From positions 1 through 64,000 of the forward strand of contig DATGLS010000027.1 of NCBI GenBank assembly GCA_035293985.1: a stretch of 64,000 bases of DNA, in the 5' to 3' direction. The DNA is from JAVDCA01 sp035293985. Lineage in GTDB: Bacteria > Pseudomonadota > Alphaproteobacteria > Rhizobiales > Xanthobacteraceae. A model generated the notes under the pieces. That model saw only the letters and a list, made by a program, of their open reading frames with translations, did not search any database and was not told the DNA's origin. The translations under genes and the position numbers were made by a program. Positions 24,093-33,116 of the stretch are shown here, in pieces. The first letter of the stretch is position 1, and each line of letters begins with the position of its first letter.

Positions 24093-26261
24093 TCAGCTGA
24101 ACAGGGCGAGCTTTTCCTCGTCGCTCAGCGCCGCAATGGCGGCGAGCAACGGGCGCAGCGCGGGCGAGATCGGCTGCGCGGTCTGCCGGAACGTGGCCGT
24201 CACCACCGGCATCGTATCCGCTTTGGCTGCCGGCTCCGGAGCAGGCGCTGCGGCCGCCGTCGTCTCGGCGGCAGCATCGGGCGGCGCCGTGTTGGCGATC
24301 GTGGCGGCGATCGGCGCGGGCGGCTCGTCTGGCGGCGCCGGCGCGGCGATGAGCTGATCGACCGGCGGCGCTGTTGCTTCGGCGCGGACCGGCTCCGGCG
24401 GCAGCGGCTCCGGCGCTGCGGGCGCTGCGGCCACGAAGGGTGAGGCCGGTTCGAGCGGTACGGGCTCGGCCGGCGCGGGCGCGACCGGCACCGGTGCGAT
24501 CGTGAGCTCGGGCACCGCGAGGGCGAACGGCGCTTCGGCGTGGGCAGCCGCGGTTGGCATGACCGGTTCCAGCGGCATCGGACCGGCGCGCATCGGACCA
24601 TTTCCGAGCAGGTCGCTGACGGCCTGGTCGACCGTGAGCGGCCCGCTCAGTGGCTTGAGAATCTCGTTGATCGCTTCCTTGAAGACATTGGGCGCAACGG
24701 CGTTCGTTGCGAGGGCATAGGTTACGGCGGGCGCCGCCCCGGCGATCGCGGCCGCCACGACCGGCGTCTCTGCGACCGGCGCGGCCGCAACGGGAGCATC
24801 GGCAACAGGTGGCTCTGCGACCATCAACGCGGCGACGGCGCTGCTCGGCGCCGTCACGGGCGTTGCCTCTGCGGCGGCAGGCGGCTCCGTCACCGCAAGG
24901 GTCATCACCAGCCCGGGTGGCGCGCCGGCGTCAGCGGACGCGCCGGCGGGCGGATCGACGACATTCACCTCGAGCGAAGCGCCATTCGGCGTGCGGATCA
25001 AGGCGAGGATGCGCTTGAGCATGGCGGCCGGATCGGAAAACTCGTCGTCGGCGGCGGGCGCGACCGCGGGCGAAGGCGCGGCGGGTGGCTCGGCTTGCAG
25101 CTCGATTGGCGACTCGATTGGCGACTCGATTGGCGGCTCGACTTTCAGCGCGGATTGCGGCTCGGCCTGGATCGCGGCTTGCGGCTCGACCTGGAAATCG
25201 GCTTGCGCTCGCGGGGCGGCGGCCGCTTCGTGCACCATGTCGGCTTCCGGCGCAGCCTCGACCGGCGCCGGCTCGAGCGCGAGGGCGGTCGCACCGATGA
25301 CCGCGGCCGCGTTGACGGGGGGCGCGTCGTCTGGCGCCGCGGCGCCAGGCAGATCATGACTGGGCGCCGCCAGGACCGTTTCTGCGATTGCCGCATCGCT
25401 GCCCACCGCGACGACCTGCGCCGCGACGGCGTGGACCATTCCGTCGACGGGCGCATGGGTGTCGATTGGGCTCTCGATCGGGGCCTCGGTCTCGATCTCG
25501 GTCGCGCTCTCCGCATGAGCCGACGCCACGGCGGCGGTCGCCGCGGCGGCGCGCTCGGCAGGCGCCGGTATGATCCGATCGATCTCGGGCTGCGCGAGCT
25601 GGGAGGCCTCATCGCGGCCGAGGTGCGGCGCGGGGACCGACTCGGCCGGCGCCGGGCCGGCATTGCCCCAGATCTCGATCATCGCGCGGATGCGATCCTC
25701 GAGGAAGCGCAGCACCTCGACCACCTTGCGGGTGCGCTGGCCGGTGAGATCCTGGAACGAGCACGCGCTGTAGATCTCGGTCGCGCGCTGATCGAGGGCG
25801 TCGCACGACGTGGCATCGGCCCCGTGCTCGCGCAGCGTCCAGGCGATCTCCTGCACCTGCTCGGCGGCGGCGAGGATGTCGGAGGTCGCCTTCTCGGTGG
25901 TGTGGACGATCGAGTCGAGCTCCTCGCTCGCCTCCGAGAGGCTTCCCTTGGCCTCGCCGTCCGGCTTGATGGCGGCGATCTCGCTGCGCGTCTGGGCGAT
26001 CGCCTTGGCCATCTCGACGAGGTCGAAATGCACGCGCGCGACCGGCGAGGGGGCGGCGCCCCGCTCGCGCCACAGCGCCTCGACCCGGTCGATCGCGGCG
26101 AGGATGAGCGACGTATCGGCATGTCTGTTGCGCTTGGCGTATTCGGACAGGAACCAGCGCCCGCGCACCGTCTCCATCACGGCCGCATGAATCGCCTCGT
26201 AATCCGCCTCGGTCGGAGGCGGCGGCGCGGACGGCGAGATCACAAAAGGCCCGTCGGGCAT
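24093..26261 (-). CDS. CheZ-domain protein phosphatase with a long Ala/Pro-rich C-terminal tail
   Basis: A 722-residue protein. Residues about 20-200 are a CheZ-like helical hairpin with the catalytic motif CSFQDLTGQRTRKVVEVLRFLEDRI, including the Asp (171) and Gln (175) that act in CheY-phosphate hydrolysis. The remaining 520 residues are Ala/Pro/Val/Glu-rich and low in complexity, with IESP repeats from a 12-bp tandem DNA repeat. A hydrophobic-helical patch near the end (NVFKEAINEILKPLSGPLTVDQAVSDLLGN) and the terminal LRPLLAAIAALSDEEKLALFS look ordered and could dock a partner. E. coli CheZ has 214 residues. No chemotaxis operon adjoins it, so the response regulator it serves is unknown. 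The start is the ATG before PDGPFVISP. Confidence 0.85.
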   Translation of the reverse strand: MPDGPFVISPSAPPPPTEADYEAIHAAVMETVRGRWFLSEYAKRNRHADTSLILAAIDRVEALWRERGAAPSPVARVHFDLVEMAKAIAQTRSEIAAIKPDGEAKGSLSEASEELDSIVHTTEKATSDILAAAEQVQEIAWTLREHGADATSCDALDQRATEIYSACSFQDLTGQRTRKVVEVLRFLEDRIRAMIEIWGNAGPAPAESVPAPHLGRDEASQLAQPEIDRIIPAPAERAAAATAAVASAHAESATEIETEAPIESPIDTHAPVDGMVHAVAAQVVAVGSDAAIAETVLAAPSHDLPGAAAPDDAPPVNAAAVIGATALALEPAPVEAAPEADMVHEAAAAPRAQADFQVEPQAAIQAEPQSALKVEPPIESPIESPIELQAEPPAAPSPAVAPAADDEFSDPAAMLKRILALIRTPNGASLEVNVVDPPAGASADAGAPPGLVMTLAVTEPPAAAEATPVTAPSSAVAALMVAEPPVADAPVAAAPVAETPVVAAAIAGAAPAVTYALATNAVAPNVFKEAINEILKPLSGPLTVDQAVSDLLGNGPMRAGPMPLEPVMPTAAAHAEAPFALAVPELTIAPVPVAPAPAEPVPLEPASPFVAAAPAAPEPLPPEPVRAEATAPPVDQLIAAPAPPDEPPAPIAATIANTAPPDAAAETTAAAAPAPEPAAKADTMPVVTATFRQTAQPISPALRPLLAAIAALSDEEKLALFS
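25099..25134. repeat. 12-bp in-frame tandem repeat in the CheZ-domain gene
   Basis: GACTCGATTGGC occurs twice exactly, with a near-identical unit before and a partial unit after, and encodes repeated IESP in the tail. Confidence 0.85.
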
Positions 26262-26450
26262 GGCGATTCCCGAGATTCGCTTTGAGGAATCAGCACGATC
26301 GACTACGCAGTGCAACGGATTTGATGGTGCCGGCCCCCGTCCGGATGCCGGTTTCCACGGAATTGCGGCCGGGCGGGCGACGGTAACCGATTCCCTGTGG
26401 GCCAACGTGTCCGGATGCCGCACGCGGGATCGACGGCACGGATGCGCGTG

Positions 26451-27608
26451 ATGGCCGACCGAATGGCGCTTCGCCTCTCCTTCTTCTACGGCGCCTATTT
26501 CCTCTATGGCGGCCTGTCCTTGCCGTTCTTGCCGGCCTGGCTCGGCGTCAAGGGGCTCGACGCGCGCGAGATCGGGATCGTGCTCGCCGCGCCCATGGTG
26601 GTGCGCGTGCTTGCGGTGCCGCTGTGGTCGCGCCTCGCCGACCGTCTCGGGATGCTCCCGCGCGCGCTGGTCGCCGCCGCGGCGGCGAGCGTCGCCGCGT
26701 TCGCGCTGGTCGGCGTGCTGTCGGGATTTGCCGCCATCCTGATCGGCTTCGCGGTTGCCGCGACGGTATCGGCGCCGGTGCTTCCGTTCGGCGATGCGCT
26801 GGCACTGCGCGCGCTGCGCGGCCGCATGCCGCGCTACGGCGGTGTGCGACTGTGGGGCTCGGTGACCTTCATCGCGGCCAATCTCGGCGGCGGCCTGTTG
26901 CTGGCGCGGCTCGGCGCGGCCGACGTGATCTGGGCGGTGGTCGCCTCGCTCGGGCTGACGGCAGCGGCGGCCTTCGGGCTCGCGCAGCGCGAGCCGCCCG
27001 CGCCTGAGCGCATCGAGGCAGCGTCGACGCAGGACGCGCTGTGGCGCTCGCGCGCGTTCGTGGCGGTGGTGCTCGGCGCGAGCCTGATCCAGGCGAGCCA
27101 CGCGGTCTATTACGGCTTCTCGACGCTGCAATGGAGCGCGCGTGGCATATCGGGGCCGGCGATCGGCGCGCTATGGGCACTTGGCGTCGTCGCCGAGGTG
27201 CTGCTGTTCGCGCTCTCGGGACGCGTGGTCGGCGCGGTCGGGGCGACCCGCATGATCATGCTCGGCGGCATCGGCGGCATCATCCGCTGGGGCGCCATGG
27301 CGCTCGATCCGCCGACCGCGGCGCTGCCGGTGCTGCAATGCCTGCACGCGGCGACCTTCGCGGCGACCCATCTCGGCGCCATGCATTTCATGGCGCAGGC
27401 GGTGCCGGCGGGGCGCGGCGCGACCGCGCAGGGCGACTTCACCGCCGTGCAGGGCATCGTTTCGGCCGGCGCCATGAGCCTGTCGGGGGTGCTCGTCGCG
27501 CATGTCGGCAGCCTCGCCTACGGTGCGATGGCGATGGCCGCAGGGCTTGGAACCCTGCTCGCCGCCGCCGCGTTCGCCTGGAGGCGCGGTGCGGACGGTA
27601 ACGGGTGA
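26451..27608 (+). CDS. MFS transporter (phenylpropionate/HcaT-like, MFS_1-like)
   Basis: A 385-residue protein with twelve hydrophobic segments. The opening RLSFFYGAYFLYGGLSLPFLPAWLGVKGLDAREIGIVLA is typical of the HcaT/MFS_1-like branch, and RYGGVRLWGSVTFIAANLGGG matches its RxWGSxGF motif. WSARGISGPAIGALWALGVVAEVLLF marks the second half. Substrate unknown. The start is ambiguous: two in-frame ATGs at 26442 and 26451 precede the first helix, neither with a strong ribosome site; upstream sequence is not membrane-like. It is divergent from the CheZ-domain gene. Confidence 0.87.
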   Translation: MADRMALRLSFFYGAYFLYGGLSLPFLPAWLGVKGLDAREIGIVLAAPMVVRVLAVPLWSRLADRLGMLPRALVAAAAASVAAFALVGVLSGFAAILIGFAVAATVSAPVLPFGDALALRALRGRMPRYGGVRLWGSVTFIAANLGGGLLLARLGAADVIWAVVASLGLTAAAAFGLAQREPPAPERIEAASTQDALWRSRAFVAVVLGASLIQASHAVYYGFSTLQWSARGISGPAIGALWALGVVAEVLLFALSGRVVGAVGATRMIMLGGIGGIIRWGAMALDPPTAALPVLQCLHAATFAATHLGAMHFMAQAVPAGRGATAQGDFTAVQGIVSAGAMSLSGVLVAHVGSLAYGAMAMAAGLGTLLAAAAFAWRRGADGNG

Positions 27609-27698
27609 AAAAATTGCGCCGCGCCGCGGGTTCACCAGGGTTTCGCTGTTCACCCGGGGGCTTCACTCGGGGCGATATCATTGCGAAGGAGAAATTGG

Positions 27699-29168
27699 AT
27701 GGTCGACCGACGCACACTTCTGCGCATGGGCATGCACCTGGGTGGCGCCGCCGCGATGGCCAGCGCTCTGCCGATACTCGCGCGCGCGCAAATGGCCGCT
27801 TCGCCGCCGGCGAGCGGGAAGGCCGATTACACCATCCGCATCGCCAGCGGCCTCGTCGAGCTTGCGCCCGACCACATCGTCTCGACGACGCTCTACAACG
27901 GACAATTTCCCGGACCGCTGCTGCGCCTCAAGGAGGGCAAGCGCATCGTCGTCGACATTCACAACGACACCGACACGCCGGAGCAGCTTCACTGGCACGG
28001 CCAGTTCGTTCCGGTCGACGTCGATGGCGCGGCCGAGGAGGGCACGCCCTACGTCCCGGCGCACGGCATGCGCCGCATCTCGTTCGAGCCGAAACCGTCG
28101 GGCTTGCGCTTCTATCACTCGCACGTCGTCGCGATGAACAATCTCAGTCTGGGCACTTACAGCGGGCAGGCCGGACCGGTGTACATCGAGCCGGCGAGCA
28201 ATCCCGGCGCTTACGACCGCGAGATCTTCCTGGTTCTCAAGGAATTCCTGCCGACCTTCAGCAAAGGGGGCGACATGCCGCAGGATTTCCTCGCCGGCGA
28301 GGAGATCGAGGAGCTCAAGGACATCGGCAAGAAGGCGGAGGATCAGTTCAAGGGCCCGAAAGGGTACGAGGTCGGCTATGACCTCTTCAGCATCAACGGC
28401 AAGATGCTCGGGCAGGGCGATCCGATCCGCGTCAAGGCGGGCGAGCGGGTTCTCTTTCATGTGCTCAACGCCAGCGCCGGCGAGATTCGAAGCCTTGCAC
28501 TGCCGGGCCACACCTTCCGCATCGTCGCGCTCGACGGCAATCCGGTGCCGACGCCCGCGAACGTGCCGGTGCTGTGGCTCGGGACCGCCGAGCGCATCTC
28601 GGCGATCGTCGAGATGAACCATCCGGGCGTCTGGATCATGGGCGATCTCGCCGACGACGACCGCGGCCACGGCATGGGCATCGTGGTCGAGTACGCCGAC
28701 CAGAAGGGCGACCCGCGCTGGGTCAAGCCCGCGCCCTACAAGTGGGACTACACCCTCTTCGGCCAGAGGGGCAGCCCGGCGCGGACGCCGGATGAGACGA
28801 TCGAGATGCTGATCATCAAGCAGAACGGCGCCGACGGCGGCTTCAACCGGTGGACCCTCAACGGCGAGGCCTTCTCGATGGAGACCCGCAGGCCGATCAT
28901 CACGATCCACGAGGGCCGGCGCTACCGGCTCAAATTCCGCAATGCCAGCGACGACGTGCATCCGCTGCACCTGCACCGGCACAGCTTCGAGCTCACCCGG
29001 GTGAACGGCAAGCCGACCGCGGGCGTGATCAAGGACGTGGTGATGCTCGGCGGCTTCCAGGAGGTCGAGCTCGACTTCGTCGCCGACCATCCGGGCAACA
29101 CGCTATTTCACTGCCATCAGCAGCTGCACATGGACTACGGCTTCATGGCGCTGTTTCGCTACGCGTGA
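27699..29168 (+). CDS. Multicopper oxidase, Tat-exported
   Basis: A 489-residue periplasmic three-domain copper oxidase with a twin-arginine signal (VDRRTLLRMGMHLGGAAAMA). All four copper-site motifs are present: LHWHGQF, FYHSHVV, HPLHLHRHSF and the C-terminal HCHQQLHMDYGFM, which supplies the type 1 and trinuclear sites. Laccase/FtsP-like enzymes of this kind oxidise phenols, metals or other donors and reduce O2 to water. AAGGAG lies 8 bases before the ATG. It follows the MFS gene by 90 bases; a functional link is not evident. Confidence 0.93.
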   Translation: MVDRRTLLRMGMHLGGAAAMASALPILARAQMAASPPASGKADYTIRIASGLVELAPDHIVSTTLYNGQFPGPLLRLKEGKRIVVDIHNDTDTPEQLHWHGQFVPVDVDGAAEEGTPYVPAHGMRRISFEPKPSGLRFYHSHVVAMNNLSLGTYSGQAGPVYIEPASNPGAYDREIFLVLKEFLPTFSKGGDMPQDFLAGEEIEELKDIGKKAEDQFKGPKGYEVGYDLFSINGKMLGQGDPIRVKAGERVLFHVLNASAGEIRSLALPGHTFRIVALDGNPVPTPANVPVLWLGTAERISAIVEMNHPGVWIMGDLADDDRGHGMGIVVEYADQKGDPRWVKPAPYKWDYTLFGQRGSPARTPDETIEMLIIKQNGADGGFNRWTLNGEAFSMETRRPIITIHEGRRYRLKFRNASDDVHPLHLHRHSFELTRVNGKPTAGVIKDVVMLGGFQEVELDFVADHPGNTLFHCHQQLHMDYGFMALFRYA

Positions 29169-29237
29169 GCGCTCGAATGCAGAGCCCTGCGCGGCTGGGC
29201 CGCGCAGGGCTCGCAGGAACGCCAGCAAGCGGCGCGA

Positions 29238-29768
29238 TCAGCGCGCGGAGTTCGCCGCGGCGGAATACTCGATGCTGCGGACCGGACGGCCGCCGCGACG
29301 ATGCGCTCGCGCGGTTGTCCCTGGTCGCGGCTCGCCGCTGCCGCACATCGGATACATCGAGGCGAGCTCGCGGCCGCGCAGATATTTCATCTGCGGCGTC
29401 AATCCCCCGCGGTGCGAGATCCAGCTGCGCACGCGCGTCGGATAGATGTCATAGAGGGTGCGGGTCGCCGACGGGCTGGTCACGCGGCGGCCACTCTCGT
29501 CGAAATTCCACGCGGCGTGGAAGCCGAGCACCGCATTGGGGGTGACGCAGACCTGCTCGCGCGGCAGCATGCCGAGCAGCATGGTGCACGCCGAATAGCA
29601 CGGGCCGTCGATCACGACCTTCTCGCCGCTGTTGCGCACCTCGGCGAAGCGCGAGGCGTATTCGGTCATCAGCCCGCCCATGTCGTCGGTGATTCGCATC
29701 GTCGCGCTGGCCGATCCGAAGGTCAGTGCCGCGATGGCGGCGGCGAGGAGCACGATTCGCATATGCAT
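29238..29768 (-). CDS. Exported ClpP/crotonase-fold protein
   Basis: A 176-residue protein with a signal peptide (RIVLLAAAIAALTFGSASA). The central part, SGEKVVIDGPCYSACTMLLGMLPREQVCVTPNAVLGFHAAW, matches periplasmic ClpP-like proteins, with the candidate nucleophile Ser in PCYSACT and His in GFHAAW. The usual catalytic Asp is not obvious, and the protein is shorter than true SppA or ClpP enzymes. Two alternative ATGs lie within the first three codons. Convergent with the multicopper oxidase. Confidence 0.8.
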   Translation of the reverse strand: MHMRIVLLAAAIAALTFGSASATMRITDDMGGLMTEYASRFAEVRNSGEKVVIDGPCYSACTMLLGMLPREQVCVTPNAVLGFHAAWNFDESGRRVTSPSATRTLYDIYPTRVRSWISHRGGLTPQMKYLRGRELASMYPMCGSGEPRPGTTARAHRRGGRPVRSIEYSAAANSAR

Positions 29769-29960
29769 TCTCGTTTTTCCCCCTTAACGCTGAGTGGCCT
29801 CTTGTTTATGCGAACTTAACACCGACCATTTCGCGTGGCGACAATTTTCGTAATGGAACTGCGAAAAAATCGTCACAACCGGAACGTCTCGCAACCGCAC
29901 AGGGATACAAAATTACGCACGAAATTGCAGATGCGGCAGCCAAGTGCATATGCCGCTGCG

Positions 29961-30956
29961 TCATCCCCATAGCTCCCGCGCCGCAGGATGAACTTGCGCG
30001 GCGTCGTAGCGCAGGCCGTGCGGACGGTCATGTGCGAGCAGCAGCGCGCCATCGAGATCGACGACGCGGGCGCGCTGGGCCACCAGGAGCGCCGGCGCGA
30101 GCGCAAGCGACGTCGAGATCATGCAGCCGACCATCAGGGCGAGACCCGCGCGGACGGCCTCCTCGGCGAGTGCCAGCGCCTCGGTGAGGCCGCCGGTCTT
30201 GTCGAGCTTGAGGTTGATCGCCTGGTATTTGCCGACGAGGCGGGCAAGCGAGGCGCGATCGTGGACGCTCTCGTCGGCGCAGATCGGAACGGGCGGCGAG
30301 AGATTGGCCAGCGCCGCATCGTCATCGGCGGCCAGCGGTTGCTCGATCAGCGTGACGCCGGCCTGCGCGCAGGCGTCGAGGTTCTCGCGGAGATTGGCCA
30401 CGGTCCAGCCCTCATTGGCATCGACGATCAGCTCGGCCTTCGGCGCGGCCGCGCGCACGGCGGCGATGCGGACGGGGTCGCCGTCGCGGCCGAGCTTCAC
30501 CTTGAGGAGCGGGCGGGCGGACGCCTTGGCGGCCGCCGCCGCCATCGCATCGGGCGCATCGAGCGAGATCGTATAGGCGGTGACGAGCGCCCGCGGCGCC
30601 GGCAGGCCGGCGAGCTCGTGCACACGGCGGCCGGCGCGCTTTGCGGCGAGATCCCACAAGGCGCAGTCGAGTGCATTGCGGGCGGCGCCGGCCGGCAGGA
30701 CGCGCTGCAGCTCGGCGCGATCGAGGCCCGCCGCGATTTGCGGCGCCAAGGCGGAAATCGTGGCCGTCACGCCCTCGACGGTTTCGCCATACCTCCCATA
30801 GGGCACACATTCGCCGCGCCCGACATGTACGCCATCGCTCACTTGCGCGACCACCACCTCGGCTTGCGTTTTCGAGCCGCGGCTGATCGTGAATGCGCCG
30901 GCGATCGGCCAGCGTTCGCTTGCGGCGCGTAAGGAGGGTGCGGGGGCAGCCTTCAT
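29961..30956 (-). CDS. Enolase-superfamily dipeptide epimerase / N-acetyl-Glu racemase (DgcA-like)
   Basis: A 331-residue muconate-lactonizing subgroup enzyme. The opening ERWPIAGAFTISRGSKTQAEVV is typical of L-Ala-D/L-Glu epimerases and the related N-acetyl-D-Glu racemase DgcA. Active-site motifs are in order: LLKVKLG (catalytic Lys pair), VDANEGW, EQPL and ADES for the three Mg ligands, and NLKLDKTGG for the second catalytic Lys. No DgcN partner (DUF1611) is adjacent, so the choice between muropeptide recycling and D-Glu metabolism is open. A candidate CtrA box overlaps its upstream region. Confidence 0.9.
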   Translation of the reverse strand: MKAAPAPSLRAASERWPIAGAFTISRGSKTQAEVVVAQVSDGVHVGRGECVPYGRYGETVEGVTATISALAPQIAAGLDRAELQRVLPAGAARNALDCALWDLAAKRAGRRVHELAGLPAPRALVTAYTISLDAPDAMAAAAAKASARPLLKVKLGRDGDPVRIAAVRAAAPKAELIVDANEGWTVANLRENLDACAQAGVTLIEQPLAADDDAALANLSPPVPICADESVHDRASLARLVGKYQAINLKLDKTGGLTEALALAEEAVRAGLALMVGCMISTSLALAPALLVAQRARVVDLDGALLLAHDRPHGLRYDAAQVHPAARELWG

Positions 30957-30962
30957 GGATGG

Positions 30963-30977
30963 TTAACGCGCGCTTAA
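30963..30977 (-). promoter_or_regulatory. Candidate CtrA binding box upstream of the epimerase
   Basis: On the minus strand this reads TTAA, 7 bases, TTAAC, an exact match to the CtrA consensus TTAA-N7-TTAAC. It lies 7 bases upstream of the epimerase start and 130 bases before the mlaE start on the other strand. Binding is inferred. Confidence 0.45.
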
Positions 30978-31107
30978 GGATTGCGAAACCCGTGCGGGCC
31001 TATGGTGCGATTATGGTGAATGGGCTCTTGCGGCGGCAAGGGTGCGTGCTCCGCGCGCCAGCGCGTTGCAAAAGTATGCCCCAATCGATGAGCCTGGGAG
31101 CTGACGG

Positions 31108-32265
31108 GTGAACGGCGAGCCTTTGCTCGAAAGCGCCGGTGCAAGCGCGGATCAAAGTGCTGGATCTGGCGGCCGCCTGGCGCTCACCGCCGCCGGGCTG
31201 TGGACGGCGGAGCGCGCGGGCGAGCTTGAGCGCCTGATCGAGCGCGTGATCGCGCGCCATCCGCGCGTCGCCGGCGTCGACATCGACATGGCGCGCGTCG
31301 AGCGGCTCGACACATTCGGCGCGTGGCTCCTGGAGCGGCTGCTGCGCAGCCTCGCGGCCGCGGGCGCGGAGGCCCGCATCACCGGCCTCGCCGAGCACTA
31401 TCGCGCGCTGGTGCTGCGGGCGCGCGAGGTCAACCTGACGCCGCCTAAATCCTCGCGTCGCGTGATGCTCGCGGCCTCGCTCGAGGTCGTCGGCCGCACC
31501 GTGGTGCGGATCGGGGGCGACATCGTCGGCGTCATGGCGATGCTCGGCGCGCTCGCGGCGGCGCTCGGGCGCGCTTTCGCGCATCCGCGCGGCTTCCGCT
31601 TCACCTCGATGGTCAACCAGATCGAGCGCGTCGGCTGGCGCGCGGTGCCGATCATCCTGCTGATCACCTTCCTGATCGGCGCGATCCTCGCCCAGCAGGG
31701 CCTGTTTCACTTCCGCCAGTTCGGCGCCGACATCTACGTCGTCGACATGGTCGGCATCCTGGTGCTGCGCGAGGTCGGCGTGCTGATGGTCGCCGTGATG
31801 GTGGCGGGCCGCTCGGGCTCCTCCTACACGGCCGAGCTCGGCTCGATGAAGATGCGCGAGGAGATCGACGCGCTGCGCACCATGGGCTTCGATCCGATCG
31901 ACGTGCTGGTGCTGCCGCGCGTGCTCGCGCTGGTGATCGCGATGCCCTGCCTCGCCTTCCTCGGCTCGATGGCGGCCCTCTACGGCGGTGGGCTGATGTG
32001 CTGGGCCTATGGCGGCATGAGCCCCGACGTCTTCATGACGCGCCTGCGCGAGGCGGTCTGGCTCGGCGATTTCGCCATCGGCCTGATCAAGGCGCCGTTC
32101 ATGGGCCTGATCATCGGCGTCATCGCCAGCGTGGAAGGGCTCGCGGTCAAGGGCAGCACCGAGTCGCTCGGCCGCAAGACCACCGACTCGGTCGTCAAAT
32201 CGATCTTCCTCGTGATCCTCATCGACGGCGTGCTGGCGATGTTCTTCGCCGCGGTCGGCATGTAG
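31108..32265 (+). CDS. mlaE: MlaE family lipid ABC transporter permease with N-terminal STAS domain
   Basis: A 385-residue fusion. Residues about 20-110 are a STAS domain (GLWTAERAGELERLIERVIA, then VAGVDIDMARVERLDTFGAWLLERLLR), equivalent to MlaB. Residues about 120-385 are the MlaE permease with five or six helices and the family signature GRSGSSYTAELGSMKMREEIDALRTMG. It moves phospholipid between the inner membrane and periplasmic MCE proteins. The start is a GTG after GGGAGCTGACG. It heads an operon with the ATPase and MlaD genes; fusing MlaB to MlaE is common in alphaproteobacteria. Confidence 0.94.
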   Translation: MNGEPLLESAGASADQSAGSGGRLALTAAGLWTAERAGELERLIERVIARHPRVAGVDIDMARVERLDTFGAWLLERLLRSLAAAGAEARITGLAEHYRALVLRAREVNLTPPKSSRRVMLAASLEVVGRTVVRIGGDIVGVMAMLGALAAALGRAFAHPRGFRFTSMVNQIERVGWRAVPIILLITFLIGAILAQQGLFHFRQFGADIYVVDMVGILVLREVGVLMVAVMVAGRSGSSYTAELGSMKMREEIDALRTMGFDPIDVLVLPRVLALVIAMPCLAFLGSMAALYGGGLMCWAYGGMSPDVFMTRLREAVWLGDFAIGLIKAPFMGLIIGVIASVEGLAVKGSTESLGRKTTDSVVKSIFLVILIDGVLAMFFAAVGM

Positions 32266-32283
32266 GCAGCCGCGGTCACGGCC

Positions 32284-33078
32284 ATGGACACCGCAGTGGA
32301 TACGCTCGACGAGGCCGATGCGGTGATCCGGGTGCGCGACCTGGTGGTCGGCTTCGGCGGCGCGCCGGTGCTCGACCGCCTCTGCCTCGACGTGCGGCGC
32401 GGCGAGATCCTCGGCTTCGTCGGCGCCTCCGGCGCCGGCAAGTCGGTGCTGATGCGCACCATCATCGGCCTGGTGCCGAAGCGGTCGGGGCGCATCGAGG
32501 TCGACGGGGTCGATCTCGGCGCCGCCACCCGATGGGCGCGGCGCCGGATCGAGCGGCGCTGGGGCATCCTGTTTCAGCAGGGCGCGCTCTTTTCCTCGCT
32601 CACGGTCCGCCAGAACGTGCAGTTTCCGATCCGCGAATACCTGCGACTCTCGAAACGTCTGCTCGACGAGATCGCGGTCGCCAAGCTCGAGATGGTCGGG
32701 CTCAACGCCGACGTCGCCGACAAGTACCCGGCCGAGCTCTCCGGCGGCATGACCAAGCGCGTCGCGCTCGCCCGCGCGCTCGCCCTCGACCCCGACATCG
32801 TCTTCCTCGACGAGCCGACCTCCGGGCTCGACCCGATCGGCGCCGGCGAGTTCGACGACCTGATCCGCACGCTGCAGCAGACGCTGGGGCTCACGGTGTT
32901 CATGGTGACCCACGATCTCGACAGCCTGCACACGGTCTGCGACCGCATCGCCGTGCTGGCGGAGGGGCGGGTGATCACGGCGGGACCGATCGCGGCCATG
33001 CTCGCCTTCGAGCATCCGTGGGTGAAATCGTATTTTCACGGAAAACGCTCGCGCGTCGATGGCGCGCGGGCCGCATAG
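32284..33078 (+). CDS. mlaF: MlaF family ABC transporter ATP-binding protein
   Basis: A 264-residue ATPase with Walker A GASGAGKSVL, Q-loop FQQGALFSSLTV, ABC signature LSGGMTKRVALARALA, Walker B DIVFLDEPTSGLDP and the switch His in VTHDL. FQQGALFSSLTVRQNVQFP is typical of Mla-type ATPases. It energises the MlaE permease encoded 18 bases upstream. The short C-terminus after SYFHGKRS would contact the STAS part. Confidence 0.95.
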   Translation: MDTAVDTLDEADAVIRVRDLVVGFGGAPVLDRLCLDVRRGEILGFVGASGAGKSVLMRTIIGLVPKRSGRIEVDGVDLGAATRWARRRIERRWGILFQQGALFSSLTVRQNVQFPIREYLRLSKRLLDEIAVAKLEMVGLNADVADKYPAELSGGMTKRVALARALALDPDIVFLDEPTSGLDPIGAGEFDDLIRTLQQTLGLTVFMVTHDLDSLHTVCDRIAVLAEGRVITAGPIAAMLAFEHPWVKSYFHGKRSRVDGARAA

Positions 33079-33116
33079 CACGACCAAGCGCACTACCGAG
33101 GCACGGGAGAGTTCTG

